DNA of 64,000 bases from B46-G9 sp964581175 (GCA_964581175.1 CAZONI010000001.1:66025-130024); one strand, 5' to 3'. Shown: positions 52,555-60,875, counted from the stretch's first letter. Notes: generated by a model from the sequence alone, not told the origin. Numbers and translations are program-made.

Positions 52555-53748
52555 TCACTCCCCCTGCCCCGGCAGGGCCCGGGCAATCTTTGCGGCCAAT
52601 TCCCTGCAGGCATCAAGGCCTTCCCCGTCGGGCACATACTGGACCCGCACCCCGGGATCAACCACGTCAAGCTTCATGGCCTCCAGTTCCTGGTTGATGA
52701 GTTTTACCGCTTCGCCGCTCCAGCCGAAGGAACCGAATGCAGCGGCCACCTTATGCAGGGGTTTCAGACCCTTCATGTAGGTCAAGAAATCCGCGACAGT
52801 GGGAAAGAGCCCGTTATTCAGGGTCGGTGAACCAACGATAACGGCACCCGCGTCGAGGATCTCCGTTATGATATCGCTCCGGTGACAGGTTCTGAGTTTC
52901 ATGGGGATTGCGGGAACTCCTTCTTTTCCCAGGGTTTCCGCGATCGTTTCAGCCATCTTCTCCGTGCTGTGCCACATGGTGTCATACACAATGATCGCTT
53001 TCCGGCTGGGCTTCTGTTCGCTCCACGCGATGTAGGCATTGATGATTTTGTCGGGATCCTGTCTCCATATGACACCGTGATCCGGACAGATCATATTGAT
53101 CTCCAACCCCATTTCCGTAACCTTCTCGATGAGCTTGAGGATCAGAGGTGCGTAAAGGAGCAGGATATTGGCGAAATACTTCTTTGCGTGGTACATGACG
53201 GCGTCACCGGCCTGATCATCGAATCGCTCCGGACAGGCGTAATGCTGGCCGAAACCGTCACTGGAAAAAAGGATCTTATCCTCTTTGAGGTACGTGAACA
53301 TGCTGTCCGGCCAGTGGACCATCCTGGTTTCCAGAAAGGTGAGAGTCCTGCCGCCGATATTCAACTCTCCGGTGTTTTCCACCGGCTGGTAATTCCACTT
53401 CTGAGGAAAGTGTCTGGAAAGGTTCCTCTGTCCCATCTTGGAGCAATAAATGGGTTTGTCCTCACCGATACGGTGCATCACTCTCGGAAGGCCGCCAGAA
53501 TGATCCATTTCGGTATGATTGCTCACCACGTAGTCTATTCTCTTCGGATCAACAATACGGCTGATACTGTCGATCAATTCATCGGCGAATTCCTTTTTTA
53601 CCGTATCGATCAGGGTGACCTTTTCATCCACGATGAGAAAGGAGTTGTACGTAGTCCCCTGATAGGTTGAGTATCCGTGAAAATCTCTTATGTTCCAGTC
53701 TATAACCCCCAGCCAGTAGACATCCTTCGCAATTTCAACCGGTCTCAT
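52555..53748 (-). CDS. Flavodiiron protein (FprA / rubredoxin:oxygen oxidoreductase type)
   Basis: The 397-residue enzyme has an N-terminal metallo-beta-lactamase-like diiron domain (SNHTEMDHSGG, HxExDH; MVHWPDSMFTY; CPDHGVIWR). The C-terminal flavodoxin domain follows (IVYDTMWHSTEKMAE; GSPTLNNGLFPTVADFL; FGSFGWSGEA). It reduces O2 or NO with electrons from rubredoxin; a rubredoxin gene precedes it by 161 bases on the same strand. ATG 53748 is a standard start with MRPVEIAKDVYWLGVIDW. Confidence 0.95.
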   Translation of the reverse strand: MRPVEIAKDVYWLGVIDWNIRDFHGYSTYQGTTYNSFLIVDEKVTLIDTVKKEFADELIDSISRIVDPKRIDYVVSNHTEMDHSGGLPRVMHRIGEDKPIYCSKMGQRNLSRHFPQKWNYQPVENTGELNIGGRTLTFLETRMVHWPDSMFTYLKEDKILFSSDGFGQHYACPERFDDQAGDAVMYHAKKYFANILLLYAPLILKLIEKVTEMGLEINMICPDHGVIWRQDPDKIINAYIAWSEQKPSRKAIIVYDTMWHSTEKMAETIAETLGKEGVPAIPMKLRTCHRSDIITEILDAGAVIVGSPTLNNGLFPTVADFLTYMKGLKPLHKVAAAFGSFGWSGEAVKLINQELEAMKLDVVDPGVRVQYVPDGEGLDACRELAAKIARALPGQGE

Positions 53749-53909
53749 GGTGACATGCGCCTCCCGCTTAGAATAACGGCCCCTCTCCGTTCACACCATC
53801 GAAGAACTCACGCATAATCGCGCAGTTCATGTTCTGCCCTGTTCCGGGCATGTTTCCCTTTGAAGAACCCCGGATCTCTTCTGCGTGAATGATCCGGGGC
53901 AGCCTTTTG

Positions 53910-54068
53910 CTATTCAGGTTCAAAGAGATCCTTGGTGGCACCACAGATCGGGCAGGTCCAATCATCCGGCAGGTCTGCAAATGCGGTACCGGGATCCACT
54001 CCATTGTCAGGGTCTCCTGCCTCGGGGTCATACACATATCCGCATACCGTACACACATACTTCTCCAT
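53910..54068 (-). CDS. Rubredoxin
   Basis: This 52-residue protein begins MEKYVCTVCGYVYDPEAG, and the second half has PDDWTCPICGATKDLFEPE. All four iron ligands (CxxCG and CPxCG) are present. It is an electron donor to the downstream flavodiiron protein and other oxygen-detoxifying enzymes. It lies between the CO dehydrogenase and flavodiiron genes. Confidence 0.96.
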   Translation of the reverse strand: MEKYVCTVCGYVYDPEAGDPDNGVDPGTAFADLPDDWTCPICGATKDLFEPE

Positions 54069-54104
54069 CAGTTCGCATCCTCCTTCGCACTATATTTCAT
54101 TTTG

Positions 54105-56087
54105 TCATGCCGCTTCCAGTTCACGTCGTGCCGCCATGTCAAAGAGCACCCGCTCCCTTGCCTTGTCGATACCCAGGGCCTTCCGTTTCTTGTCGATATG
54201 CGCTATCATCATTCTGGCTGTTTCATAAGGATCAACCGCAAAACCCCACTTTCCAAATCCCAGTTCTTCGAGCCCTTCAAAGAGCAGTTTATGGAACTTG
54301 GTCTCTTCGATAATGGGAAACGTGACACCAAACACCGTGTAGACGCCCGACGCCACAAAATACTGTCCAATAGAGATAGCCTTCTCACTCATCCATTCCG
54401 GCGCTGCCCCTGCTGCGGGTAGATCCGCGATACTGTCGCCCAGGCCCCCGACCCTCACCATTTCAGCAGCGGCGATGAGGATTCGACTGTTGTCCACACA
54501 TGAACCCAAACCCAGCACCGGCGGCATACCCACCGTTTCGCAGACTTCCCGGAGACCGGCCCCTGCCAGGTGGGCGGCTTCAGGGGTACATAACCCTGCC
54601 TTGCCCAGCGACACCTGAGAACACCCTGTCTGGAGCACCAGTACGTCATTCCTGATGAGTTCCTTGACCAGTTCCACATGGACCCAGTCGTGCTTGACCC
54701 TCGGATTGGTGCAGCCGACCACGCCGGCCACGCCCCGGATCCGTCCGTTGATAATATTATCGTTCAAAGGGGTATAAGACGACCGAAAGGTCCCGCCCAG
54801 CATATAGTTTACGTATTCATGGGAAAACCCCATCACTGCCGTGGTCTTGTTCTTGGGAATTTCGATGGGCAATTTCCGGTTCTTGAATCGCACAATGCCC
54901 ATTTCCACGATGGCATCCGTGCATTTTCTCGGGTTATGCTCGTCAAGCTCGATGTGCTCTGCTCCCTCTATGTGGCACCTTGGATTCGTTGTGAAAAATT
55001 TCGTTCCATAACAGTCAGCTACTGCTGAAAGGCTCTGCTTGATGCACTGGATATCCACCCCCATGGCATCTACTGCCCCGGTAATGATAATTTCTTCTGT
55101 CGACTGAAAATTCCCTGCATGGGGAATTCCGTGCCGACTCATCATCTCAGCCCCGGAACAGCACATGCCCACCAGGTTGATCCCTGTCGCTCCGGCGTCC
55201 TTTGCGGCTTGTACCAGGCTTGGGTCATTCACGGAATCGAGCATTGATTCAAAAAGATTCGGTTCATGCCCATGAATGATGATGTTCACATGGTCTTCCT
55301 TCAGCACCCCCATGTCCACCTCGGTACGCACCGGGGTCGGCGTGCCGAACAGGATATCGGATATCTCCGTCGCCACCATGGATCCACCCCAACCGTCGGC
55401 AAGGGCTGTTCGGTTGATCTGCTTCGTAATATTTTCATAATCCTGATCGACACCGATATGGGTCCGATGCATCAGTTCCATGATTTCCCGCATGGCGCCC
55501 CGCGGGACCACACCGTGTTTCCGCCAGGTCTCCAGGGTCTTTTCCGGGACCCGCTTTGCAAAAGGAATTTCCCCCTCCACCTGCGTGTATGTCCTCTCCA
55601 ACTCACTGTACAAATCTCTGGCGATGTCTTCAGTGCTGCGTCCTTCCACTTCTATGCCTATTTCAGCGGCAACTTCCTGGAGCTTTAGCGGGTCTTTGAT
55701 ACGGTAATCCGTGATATGACCATTGACCACCTCTCTGAAGAGATCAAGCATGGCCATGCCGTGATCCGTATGGGCCGCAGCGCCGCTGGCCACCATGCGG
55801 GCAAAGTTTCTTGACTCAATGGTATCAATGGTTGCCCCGCATACGCCTGTCTTCTTGTAAGGATCCTTGGCATTGAGACGGCACGGTCCCATGGAGCAAT
55901 GCTTGCAGCAGGCTGATTGAGCTCCGATGGGGCAGGGCTTCATGTCCGCTGCCCGGTGAAATGACGTTTCAACACCATCCCTCTCCGCTTTTGCCAGCAT
56001 CTGGGCAGTCGATTCACAGATGGTGGCTTCCCGTATATTCAGCTTTTTCGCTTCTTTGTTCACTTTCAGTTCTTTCTCTTTATCCAT
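54105..56087 (-). CDS. cooS: Nickel-dependent carbon monoxide dehydrogenase catalytic subunit
   Basis: The 660-residue enzyme interconverts CO and CO2. All cluster ligands are visible: the D and B clusters in KPCPIG...SACCKHCSMGPC...GVCGA, and C-cluster residues in HGHEPNLFE, GMCCSGAE, VDIQCIKQSL, VGCTNPRVKHD, QTGCSQVS and GSCVDNSR. The Lys of SEKAISIG is also present. AGGAGGTGACC precedes the ATG. No cooF, cooC, cooA or acetyl-CoA synthase partners are nearby; instead it lies among rubredoxin, flavodoxin and oxygen-defence genes. Confidence 0.96.
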   Translation of the reverse strand: MDKEKELKVNKEAKKLNIREATICESTAQMLAKAERDGVETSFHRAADMKPCPIGAQSACCKHCSMGPCRLNAKDPYKKTGVCGATIDTIESRNFARMVASGAAAHTDHGMAMLDLFREVVNGHITDYRIKDPLKLQEVAAEIGIEVEGRSTEDIARDLYSELERTYTQVEGEIPFAKRVPEKTLETWRKHGVVPRGAMREIMELMHRTHIGVDQDYENITKQINRTALADGWGGSMVATEISDILFGTPTPVRTEVDMGVLKEDHVNIIIHGHEPNLFESMLDSVNDPSLVQAAKDAGATGINLVGMCCSGAEMMSRHGIPHAGNFQSTEEIIITGAVDAMGVDIQCIKQSLSAVADCYGTKFFTTNPRCHIEGAEHIELDEHNPRKCTDAIVEMGIVRFKNRKLPIEIPKNKTTAVMGFSHEYVNYMLGGTFRSSYTPLNDNIINGRIRGVAGVVGCTNPRVKHDWVHVELVKELIRNDVLVLQTGCSQVSLGKAGLCTPEAAHLAGAGLREVCETVGMPPVLGLGSCVDNSRILIAAAEMVRVGGLGDSIADLPAAGAAPEWMSEKAISIGQYFVASGVYTVFGVTFPIIEETKFHKLLFEGLEELGFGKWGFAVDPYETARMMIAHIDKKRKALGIDKARERVLFDMAARRELEAA

Positions 56088-56152
56088 TCGGTCACCTCCT
56101 CAAGGTGTCTCACACCTGCGACAAAACCCGCCAAAAAGGCATCCAGGCGGGA

Positions 56153-56587
56153 TTATTTCATCTTCTTTGCGAGATCGCCGCCATATCCCTGTGCCATCTG
56201 CACACCGCCGCTCAATGAGGACGACTTCAATCTCAGGGCATCCCTCACCATATCCATTTTGAAAATATTCTTCATAGTAGCATATATGCGGTCAGGGGCC
56301 TCCCCGCTCCACCCAAAGGCGCCGAAAGCCCCCCCTATCTTGCCTTCCAGGTTGGCCTTCTCTGCCAGGAACAGCATCTTTTCCATGGCCTGCATCATGG
56401 CGCCATGATAGGTAGCAGACCCGAACGCATACGCATCATACCCTTCGAGATCCGCCGCGTTCTTGATATTCGTGATGTTTTTTACTTCCGCCTCTTCCCC
56501 TCCAATCCGGACACCTTCCGCGATCAGCTCCGCAATGTTCTCCGTCTCGCCGGCCCTGGTTGCATATACGATCAAAGCCTTTGCCAT
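56153..56587 (-). CDS. Flavodoxin-domain protein
   Basis: The 144-residue protein has the flavodoxin phosphate loop YATRAGETENIAELIAEG, then GSATYHGAMMQ and AFGAFGWSGEAPDRI. The latter resembles the flavodoxin half of flavodiiron proteins. It is probably a stand-alone electron carrier for the CO dehydrogenase or for the defence enzymes. It follows the zinc-ribbon gene by 12 bases. Confidence 0.92.
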   Translation of the reverse strand: MAKALIVYATRAGETENIAELIAEGVRIGGEEAEVKNITNIKNAADLEGYDAYAFGSATYHGAMMQAMEKMLFLAEKANLEGKIGGAFGAFGWSGEAPDRIYATMKNIFKMDMVRDALRLKSSSLSGGVQMAQGYGGDLAKKMK

Positions 56588-56599
56588 TTCTCTTCCCCC

Positions 56600-56788
56600 T
56601 TACTTTTCACCCTCTTCGGCTACCTCAAGGTGCCCCTTGTGCTTGGTCCCGCACACAGGACAAACGATCTCAATTTCGTCCTTATTCCCGATAAACTTTT
56701 CCCGCAACTTTTCAGGACCAAGAAAATTAATATCTCCGCAGGCACACTGCGGGCATTCCGCTCTTACCCTGTACTTTTTCTCAGACAT
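56600..56788 (-). CDS. Small protein with two CxxC knuckles (62 aa)
   Basis: The protein starts MSEKKYRVRAECPQC and has a second pair in IVCPVCGTKHKGH, a zinc-ribbon or rubredoxin-like arrangement with the knuckles about 30 residues apart. ATG 56788 lies six bases after GGGAGG. It shares a transcript with the flavodoxin gene. The metal bound and the function are unknown. Confidence 0.78.
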   Translation of the reverse strand: MSEKKYRVRAECPQCACGDINFLGPEKLREKFIGNKDEIEIVCPVCGTKHKGHLEVAEEGEK

Positions 56789-56919
56789 CACAAACCTCCC
56801 TTTTGCGGTCCATCTTCACCGCCCCTCATGCATTGTAAAGACATTTGAAAGTCTCTCGTTACCCGTCATCCAAAAAGGCTATGGCGGCGGAAGGGTCTCT
56901 TCGGCATGGCTACAGAGAT

Positions 56920-56954
56920 ACCCGGGGCGAAAGAAGATCTCTTCTGCCCCGGGT
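56920..56954. terminator. Strong hairpin between two oxygen-defence transcription units
   Basis: ACCCGGGGC (56920-56928) pairs with GCCCCGGGT (56946-56954), with an inner AGAAG/CTTCT stem. It lies about 70 bases after the rubredoxin-like gene stop (minus strand) and 130 before the next gene. No U-run follows, so it may be a terminator, an mRNA end-stabiliser or both. The rest of the 56789-57026 gap shows nothing else. Confidence 0.55.
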
Positions 56955-57026
56955 CTGTCGTCATGGCCTCAAGAGTCCAAACCGGTATCTATTTCTCCAC
57001 TGAACCCTGCACCAGATACCCTGATG

Positions 57027-57179
57027 TTACAATCTCTCGTCGGATCCGGTCTTCCCGCAATCCGGGATGTAACAGGAGACATCGACAAATTCACACTTCT
57101 GTTTACAGGAAGGGCACACATCCGGCGGCGTGTCCGCCTGAAGGATGTATCCACAATCCTGACATTTCCATTCTCCCAT
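57027..57179 (-). CDS. Rubredoxin-like protein (50 aa)
   Basis: The short protein MGEWKCQDCGYILQADTPPD is followed by VCPSCKQKCEFVDVSCY. It has the CxxCG and CPxC knuckles like the C-terminal module of rubrerythrins and lacks the long rubredoxin loop. ATG 57179 follows GGAAGG. It is the last gene of the run, 19 bases after ferritin. Confidence 0.85.
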   Translation of the reverse strand: MGEWKCQDCGYILQADTPPDVCPSCKQKCEFVDVSCYIPDCGKTGSDERL

Positions 57180-57198
57180 AATACCTTCCCCTTTCCTA

Positions 57199-57714
57199 TC
57201 ACTCTTTCGGGGCAGCAGGAGGGGTAAACGTGCGCTGGCCCAACTCCCCGTCCAGCATGAAAAGCCCTCCTCTCGCATCGCCCATCAGTTTGATCTTCTG
57301 TACTACCCCATTCGCACTGTCCTCTTCTTCCACCTGCTCGCTCACAAACCACTGGAGAAAAATCTCCGTCGCGTGATCATGCTCTTCACGGGCCAGGCCG
57401 ACCAGATCGTTGATCATCCCCGTCACCTTTTGTTCATGGGCGTAGGCGGCTTCAAACGCTGCAAGAGGGGAATCCCATTCTGCGGGAGGACCGTCAATCG
57501 TTTTCAGCAACACCCGGCCGCCTCGCGTATTAATGAAATCATAGAACTTCATGGCATGGACCAGCTCTTCCTGGGCCTGGACCCGCATCCATGTTGCAAA
57601 GCCGCCGAGATTCATGGACTGAAAATAGGCACACATTGCCAGGTACAGATAGCCTGAGTACAATTCGGCGTTGTGCTGGCTGTTCAATGCCTCTTCCATC
57701 TTTTTGTTCAACAT
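57199..57714 (-). CDS. Ferritin (FtnA-like)
   Basis: The 171-residue four-helix-bundle protein has ferroxidase-site residues visible in ALNSQHNAELYSGYLYLAM, RVQAQEELVHAMKFYDFI and AREEHDHATEIFLQWFVSEQVEEE. It stores iron and limits Fenton chemistry. ATG 57714 with AAAGGA upstream is preferred to TTG 57732. It is five bases from the desulfoferrodoxin gene. Confidence 0.94.
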   Translation of the reverse strand: MLNKKMEEALNSQHNAELYSGYLYLAMCAYFQSMNLGGFATWMRVQAQEELVHAMKFYDFINTRGGRVLLKTIDGPPAEWDSPLAAFEAAYAHEQKVTGMINDLVGLAREEHDHATEIFLQWFVSEQVEEEDSANGVVQKIKLMGDARGGLFMLDGELGQRTFTPPAAPKE

Positions 57715-57719
57715 GGTGT

Positions 57720-58094
57720 CTATCCTTTCCAAAGACCGTGGATATTACAGTAGGCCCGGGGCGTCATCCGATCCGCGTCCACCTTGAATGTGGCCTCCGG
57801 CGCGTCTCCCGGTTTCAGGAACTCCACGTAGGACTTCCCGCCTGCGAGAAGTTCGATCCATTCAATATAGTGTTTCTCTTCCATGGGATGCGCCACCGCA
57901 CCCACCTTCACCCTGTACCCGTCGGCGGTCTTTTCCACTACCGGCACGTGTTTTTCTTTGGCAGCATCGACGGTGTTCTCCTTCAATAGCTTCATGGGCT
58001 GGCCGCAACAGACGAGTTCACCTTCGCCGCCATGCATGACCAGGACGATGTTTCCGCACGCTTCACACTTATACACTTGTAATCTTTCCGCCAT
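57720..58094 (-). CDS. dfx: Desulfoferrodoxin (superoxide reductase)
   Basis: This 124-residue protein has two iron centres. The N-terminal rubredoxin-like centre I is CEACGNIV...ELVCCGQPM. Centre II ligands are in KEKHVPVVE, AHPMEEKHYIEWIEL and AYCNIHGLW. It reduces superoxide to peroxide without making O2, with rubredoxin as electron donor. Rubredoxin, rubrerythrin and ferritin surround it. Confidence 0.97.
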   Translation of the reverse strand: MAERLQVYKCEACGNIVLVMHGGEGELVCCGQPMKLLKENTVDAAKEKHVPVVEKTADGYRVKVGAVAHPMEEKHYIEWIELLAGGKSYVEFLKPGDAPEATFKVDADRMTPRAYCNIHGLWKG

Positions 58095-58161
58095 TCTTTA
58101 CTCCTCCTTCAGTCTCTTGGGGCACACCACACGCATCAATCCGCCTTTTGGCGAATATTCT

Positions 58162-58683
58162 TCAGCGCCCTATAAGTTCTTTGACCGCACTCAGCGCAGC
58201 CTCATAATCGGGTTCCTTGGTGACCTCGTTCACGATTTCCAGGTAACGTATTGTGCGTGCGGCGTCGAGCACAAAGACGGCCCTGGCCAATAGGCGCAGG
58301 TTCTTGATCAAAACGCCGTAGGACTCACCAAATGAGGCGTCCCGATGATCAGACAGAGTCACCACCTTGTCGATACCTGCAGCCCCGCACCATCGTTTCT
58401 GGGCAAACGGCAGGTCCATACTGATTGTAATAATAGCAACGTCATCACTCAGGTTTGCCGCCGCTTCATTGAACCTCCGTGTCTCCATATCGCAGACCGG
58501 CGTATCCAGCGAAGGCACAGAAGCGTAAAGGAAAACTTTCCGGCCAAGCGATGAAAGCTTTACCGGCTGCAAATCGTTCCCTACGAGTTCGACGTCCGGG
58601 GCACTGTCGCCCACCTTCAGAGCTGGCCCCACGAGTACCAGGGGATTGCCCTTCATAGTGATTATACCAGAACGTTCTTCCAT
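58162..58683 (-). CDS. tpx: Thiol peroxidase (Tpx-type peroxiredoxin)
   Basis: This 173-residue peroxiredoxin has peroxidatic Cys in SLDTPVCDMETRRF (about residue 60) and resolving Cys in KRWCGAAG (about 94), typical of atypical two-Cys Tpx. It reduces hydrogen and alkyl peroxides in the cytoplasm. It lies between rubrerythrin and desulfoferrodoxin in the same direction. Confidence 0.94.
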   Translation of the reverse strand: MEERSGIITMKGNPLVLVGPALKVGDSAPDVELVGNDLQPVKLSSLGRKVFLYASVPSLDTPVCDMETRRFNEAAANLSDDVAIITISMDLPFAQKRWCGAAGIDKVVTLSDHRDASFGESYGVLIKNLRLLARAVFVLDAARTIRYLEIVNEVTKEPDYEAALSAVKELIGR

Positions 58684-58757
58684 ATTAAACCCTCTTTTCT
58701 GTCCCTGATCAGCAGCAAAGCATCATCTGCTGCGTTGCCTTCCGGACCGTTTCCTAA

Positions 58758-59330
58758 TCAGTAATTTTCTCCAAGCAATTCAAAATGGGCCTGCGGATGC
58801 GCACACGCAGGGCAGGTGGTGGGGGCCTCCTTCCCCGTGTGGAGATATCCGCAGTTCCGGCATCTCCAGACGACATCCTCATCCCTTTTGAAAGTGCGGC
58901 CGGCTTCGATATTGGCCGCAAGATCAGAATACCGCTTTTCATGCTGCTTTTCAGCCACAGCGATTGCGCTGAATACGGTGGCGATTTGATGAAACCCTTC
59001 GTCTTTTGCGATTTCCGCAAATCCCGGGTACATCTCAGTCCATTCATAACGCTCACCACTGGCTGCGGCCTTGAGATTCTCCATGGTCGTTCCTATACTC
59101 CCTGCCGGGAACGCAGCGACAATTTCCGCTTCTCCACCTTTCAGGAATTTGAAAAGCCTTTTCGCATGTTCCTTCTCCTGGTTGGCCGTCTCGGTAAAAA
59201 TCTCCGACATCTGCACAAAACCTTCTTTTTTCGCCTGGCTTGCAAAATAGGTATACCGGTTTCTCGCCTGGGATTCTCCGGCAAATGCGGTCAACAAATT
59301 TTTCTCAGTCTTGCTTCCTTTCAGATCCAT
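58758..59330 (-). CDS. Rubrerythrin
   Basis: The 190-residue protein has a diiron ferritin-like domain (TAFAGESQARNRYTYFA; FTETANQEKEHAKRLF; AVAEKQHEKRY) and a C-terminal rubredoxin domain (WRCRNCGYLHTG...TTCPACAHPQAHFELL). It reduces hydrogen peroxide with electrons from rubredoxin or NADH-linked carriers. A rubredoxin gene is directly upstream. Confidence 0.97.
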   Translation of the reverse strand: MDLKGSKTEKNLLTAFAGESQARNRYTYFASQAKKEGFVQMSEIFTETANQEKEHAKRLFKFLKGGEAEIVAAFPAGSIGTTMENLKAAASGERYEWTEMYPGFAEIAKDEGFHQIATVFSAIAVAEKQHEKRYSDLAANIEAGRTFKRDEDVVWRCRNCGYLHTGKEAPTTCPACAHPQAHFELLGENY

Positions 59331-59366
59331 TAATCTCTCCCTCCTTTATGGAATATCATATGCGTT

Positions 59367-59576
59367 CTATACCCCTTCTTCGGCAACAGAACCCGGTCCC
59401 GCGAGTGGCCTGAAGGCCTTCTTGCTTGCCCCGCATATGGGGCACTTCCAGTCATCGGGCAGGTCCTCAAACCTTGTGCCCTTGGGAATCTTTCCTTTCC
59501 TGTCTCCCTTATCCGGGTTGTAGATGTACCCGCAATTGATTGTCTGGCACTGCCACATATCTTCAGGTTCTGCCAT
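59367..59576 (-). CDS. Rubredoxin with a CX4CG first knuckle
   Basis: This 69-residue protein has the motifs MWQCQTINCGYIYNPDKGD and PDDWKCPICGASKKAF. Four extra residues sit within the first pair of iron ligands (C-x4-C instead of C-x2-C), a variant that should alter redox potential. There is an acidic/Gly-rich tail. ATG 59576 follows GGAGGAGAAGG. It is a likely donor to rubrerythrin and desulfoferrodoxin. Confidence 0.92.
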   Translation of the reverse strand: MAEPEDMWQCQTINCGYIYNPDKGDRKGKIPKGTRFEDLPDDWKCPICGASKKAFRPLAGPGSVAEEGV

Positions 59577-59646
59577 CCTTCTCCTCCACTCCGGACCCGT
59601 CTCGCGTGTCCAATTATGCTCCAGTTCCTGCCTGGGTTCCCTATCT

Positions 59647-59823
59647 TCAGCCTTCATTTACGGCATAGTAACAACGCTTCGGAGATATTACTTTTCCCTT
59701 TTTCTTCAGGGCGTCGATCGTCTTTGAGATTTCCTTGCTCTCTACGCCAAGCATCTTGGCCACATCTCCGGGTCTCACCGGTTTGCCGGCCTTCTTCATC
59801 GCGTCCAGCACTTTACTTTCCAT
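59647..59823 (-). CDS. Small winged-helix protein (58 aa)
   Basis: The protein starts MESKVLDAMKKAGKPVRPG and has DVAKMLGVESKEISKTIDALKKKGKV, a compact helix-turn-helix, followed by a wing ending RCYYAVNEG. GGGAG lies four bases before the ATG. It is short for an independent regulator but could bind DNA as a dimer. Position within the rubrerythrin cluster suggests local regulation; this is inferred. Confidence 0.85.
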   Translation of the reverse strand: MESKVLDAMKKAGKPVRPGDVAKMLGVESKEISKTIDALKKKGKVISPKRCYYAVNEG

Positions 59824-59880
59824 CTGTCTCCCCTTTCTCTCTCGATTGGTATCTCGAAAAGTGTCTCTCGATCATCTTTT

Positions 59881-60240
59881 TCATTTGGTTTCAAGCTCTT
59901 CTTCCAGCCAGTCTTTCACCTCGTCTTCCACCGCGTACAATCCCTTATGCGATCGATTCTCCCTTTTCACCCGCTCTCTCAATTCTCCGGGCATGCGGAT
60001 CCTTGCAAGTTCGACAGAACCTTCTGAATTCCGCTGCACCAGATAAATGACCGGTTCCTCTTCCCAGGTATTCAGAACAAAATAGCGGGCAACATCATTC
60101 TTGGATCTCACCATTCTGTATCCCCTGCTCCAATTGTTGCCCCATTCGAGATATAATCTCACTGCTTCCTCGGGAGTCATTTCCCAGTCAATGGATTCGA
60201 TGAGTTCCTGCTCTCTTTTCAGGTCTTCCAAGGACATCAT
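59881..60240 (-). CDS. Conserved hypothetical, DVU0772-like family
   Basis: The 119-residue soluble protein has the pattern DWEMTPEEAVRLYLEWGNNW, then YFVLNTWEEEPVIYLVQRNS and a charged helical end. I recall a Desulfovibrio-named family with this signature found in anaerobes. No function or cofactor motif is seen. Adjacent ATGs at 60240 and 60237 are equivalent starts. Second gene of the sigma-54-driven run. Confidence 0.8.
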   Translation of the reverse strand: MMSLEDLKREQELIESIDWEMTPEEAVRLYLEWGNNWSRGYRMVRSKNDVARYFVLNTWEEEPVIYLVQRNSEGSVELARIRMPGELRERVKRENRSHKGLYAVEDEVKDWLEEELETK

Positions 60241-60298
60241 GACCCACAACTCCTTCCTGGCTTATCCGGGAGAACTCTACCATTGACGGCTTCAGCAG

Positions 60299-60502
60299 CT
60301 ACTCTTTCCACCAGCCTTTCCGTATGTGCGCAAATCGCTCATCTTCCGCCAGCTTCATTATGCGAAAGGCGGAATCCCGTAAGACTCCGTACAACACGCC
60401 GCAACCGTCGTCTTCTCGAACCGAGTCGCCGTGATCAGCCAGTCTGATCATCTCATTAGCCAGTTTCAGCGTCTTCCTGATACTCATGTCACAAGCCCTC
60501 AT
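60299..60502 (-). CDS. Small conserved hypothetical (67 aa), first gene of the oxygen-defence run
   Basis: The protein begins MRACDMSIRKTLKLANEMI and continues DHGDSVREDDGCGVLYGVLRDSAF and ends HIRKGWWKE. It is helical, with Cys residues near 4 and 32. GGGGG five bases before ATG 60502 supports this start; ATG 60487 is an alternative. It is the first gene after the sigma-54 promoter at 60546-60561. Function unknown. Confidence 0.75.
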   Translation of the reverse strand: MRACDMSIRKTLKLANEMIRLADHGDSVREDDGCGVLYGVLRDSAFRIMKLAEDERFAHIRKGWWKE

Positions 60503-60545
60503 TGGTTCCCCCCGGAAGCTTTTCCGATATCTTGGCATTCTGTAG

Positions 60546-60561
60546 AGCACTTTTCGTGCCA
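60546..60561 (-). promoter_or_regulatory. rpoN-dependent: Sigma-54 promoter of the rubrerythrin/desulfoferrodoxin gene run
   Basis: The minus strand from 60561 reads TGGCACGAAAAGTGCT: a perfect -24 TGGCAC, five bases, then GTGC at -12 (consensus TTGC, with the essential GC present). It lies 43 bases upstream of the first gene at 60502. A sigma-54 activator gene is encoded upstream. Confidence 0.75.
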
Positions 60562-60787
60562 GGGGGGAATGAAAGCCACAAAAAGCTATTTATTCTGTCG
60601 TTTCGATATGTTATGAAATATAATCATTTTTCTTCCGGGGACCCTGGTGCTTGGGGAGAAACAAATGAAACAGATATGCATCATCCATGGTACGAGTGGC
60701 TAAGATGTTAATATTACAATCTATTTTGAGTCATTTCGGCTTTCTGGAATGCTGCTGCCGCGACACCCTGCCTCAGGCCTCGCTCAA

Positions 60788-60833
60788 AAGTGTCTTGCTT
60801 GCCTTTGTGAGACACAACAGTCTCGTGAGACAG
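60788..60833 (-). promoter_or_regulatory. Putative upstream activator sites
   Basis: GTGAGACA occurs twice, at 60807-60814 and 60825-60832, exactly 18 bases apart. GTGTCT at 60790-60795 pairs as an inverted half-site with AGACAC at 60810-60815, and GTCTC at 60820-60824 faces the second repeat. The cluster is about 230-270 bases upstream of the sigma-54 promoter, the usual place for enhancer-type binding sites. The rest of 60562-60787 shows no other structure. Confidence 0.6.
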
Positions 60834-60875
60834 TTTGCCGTGTATACGTGAGGGCGGCCGGAACACCCGATACGG

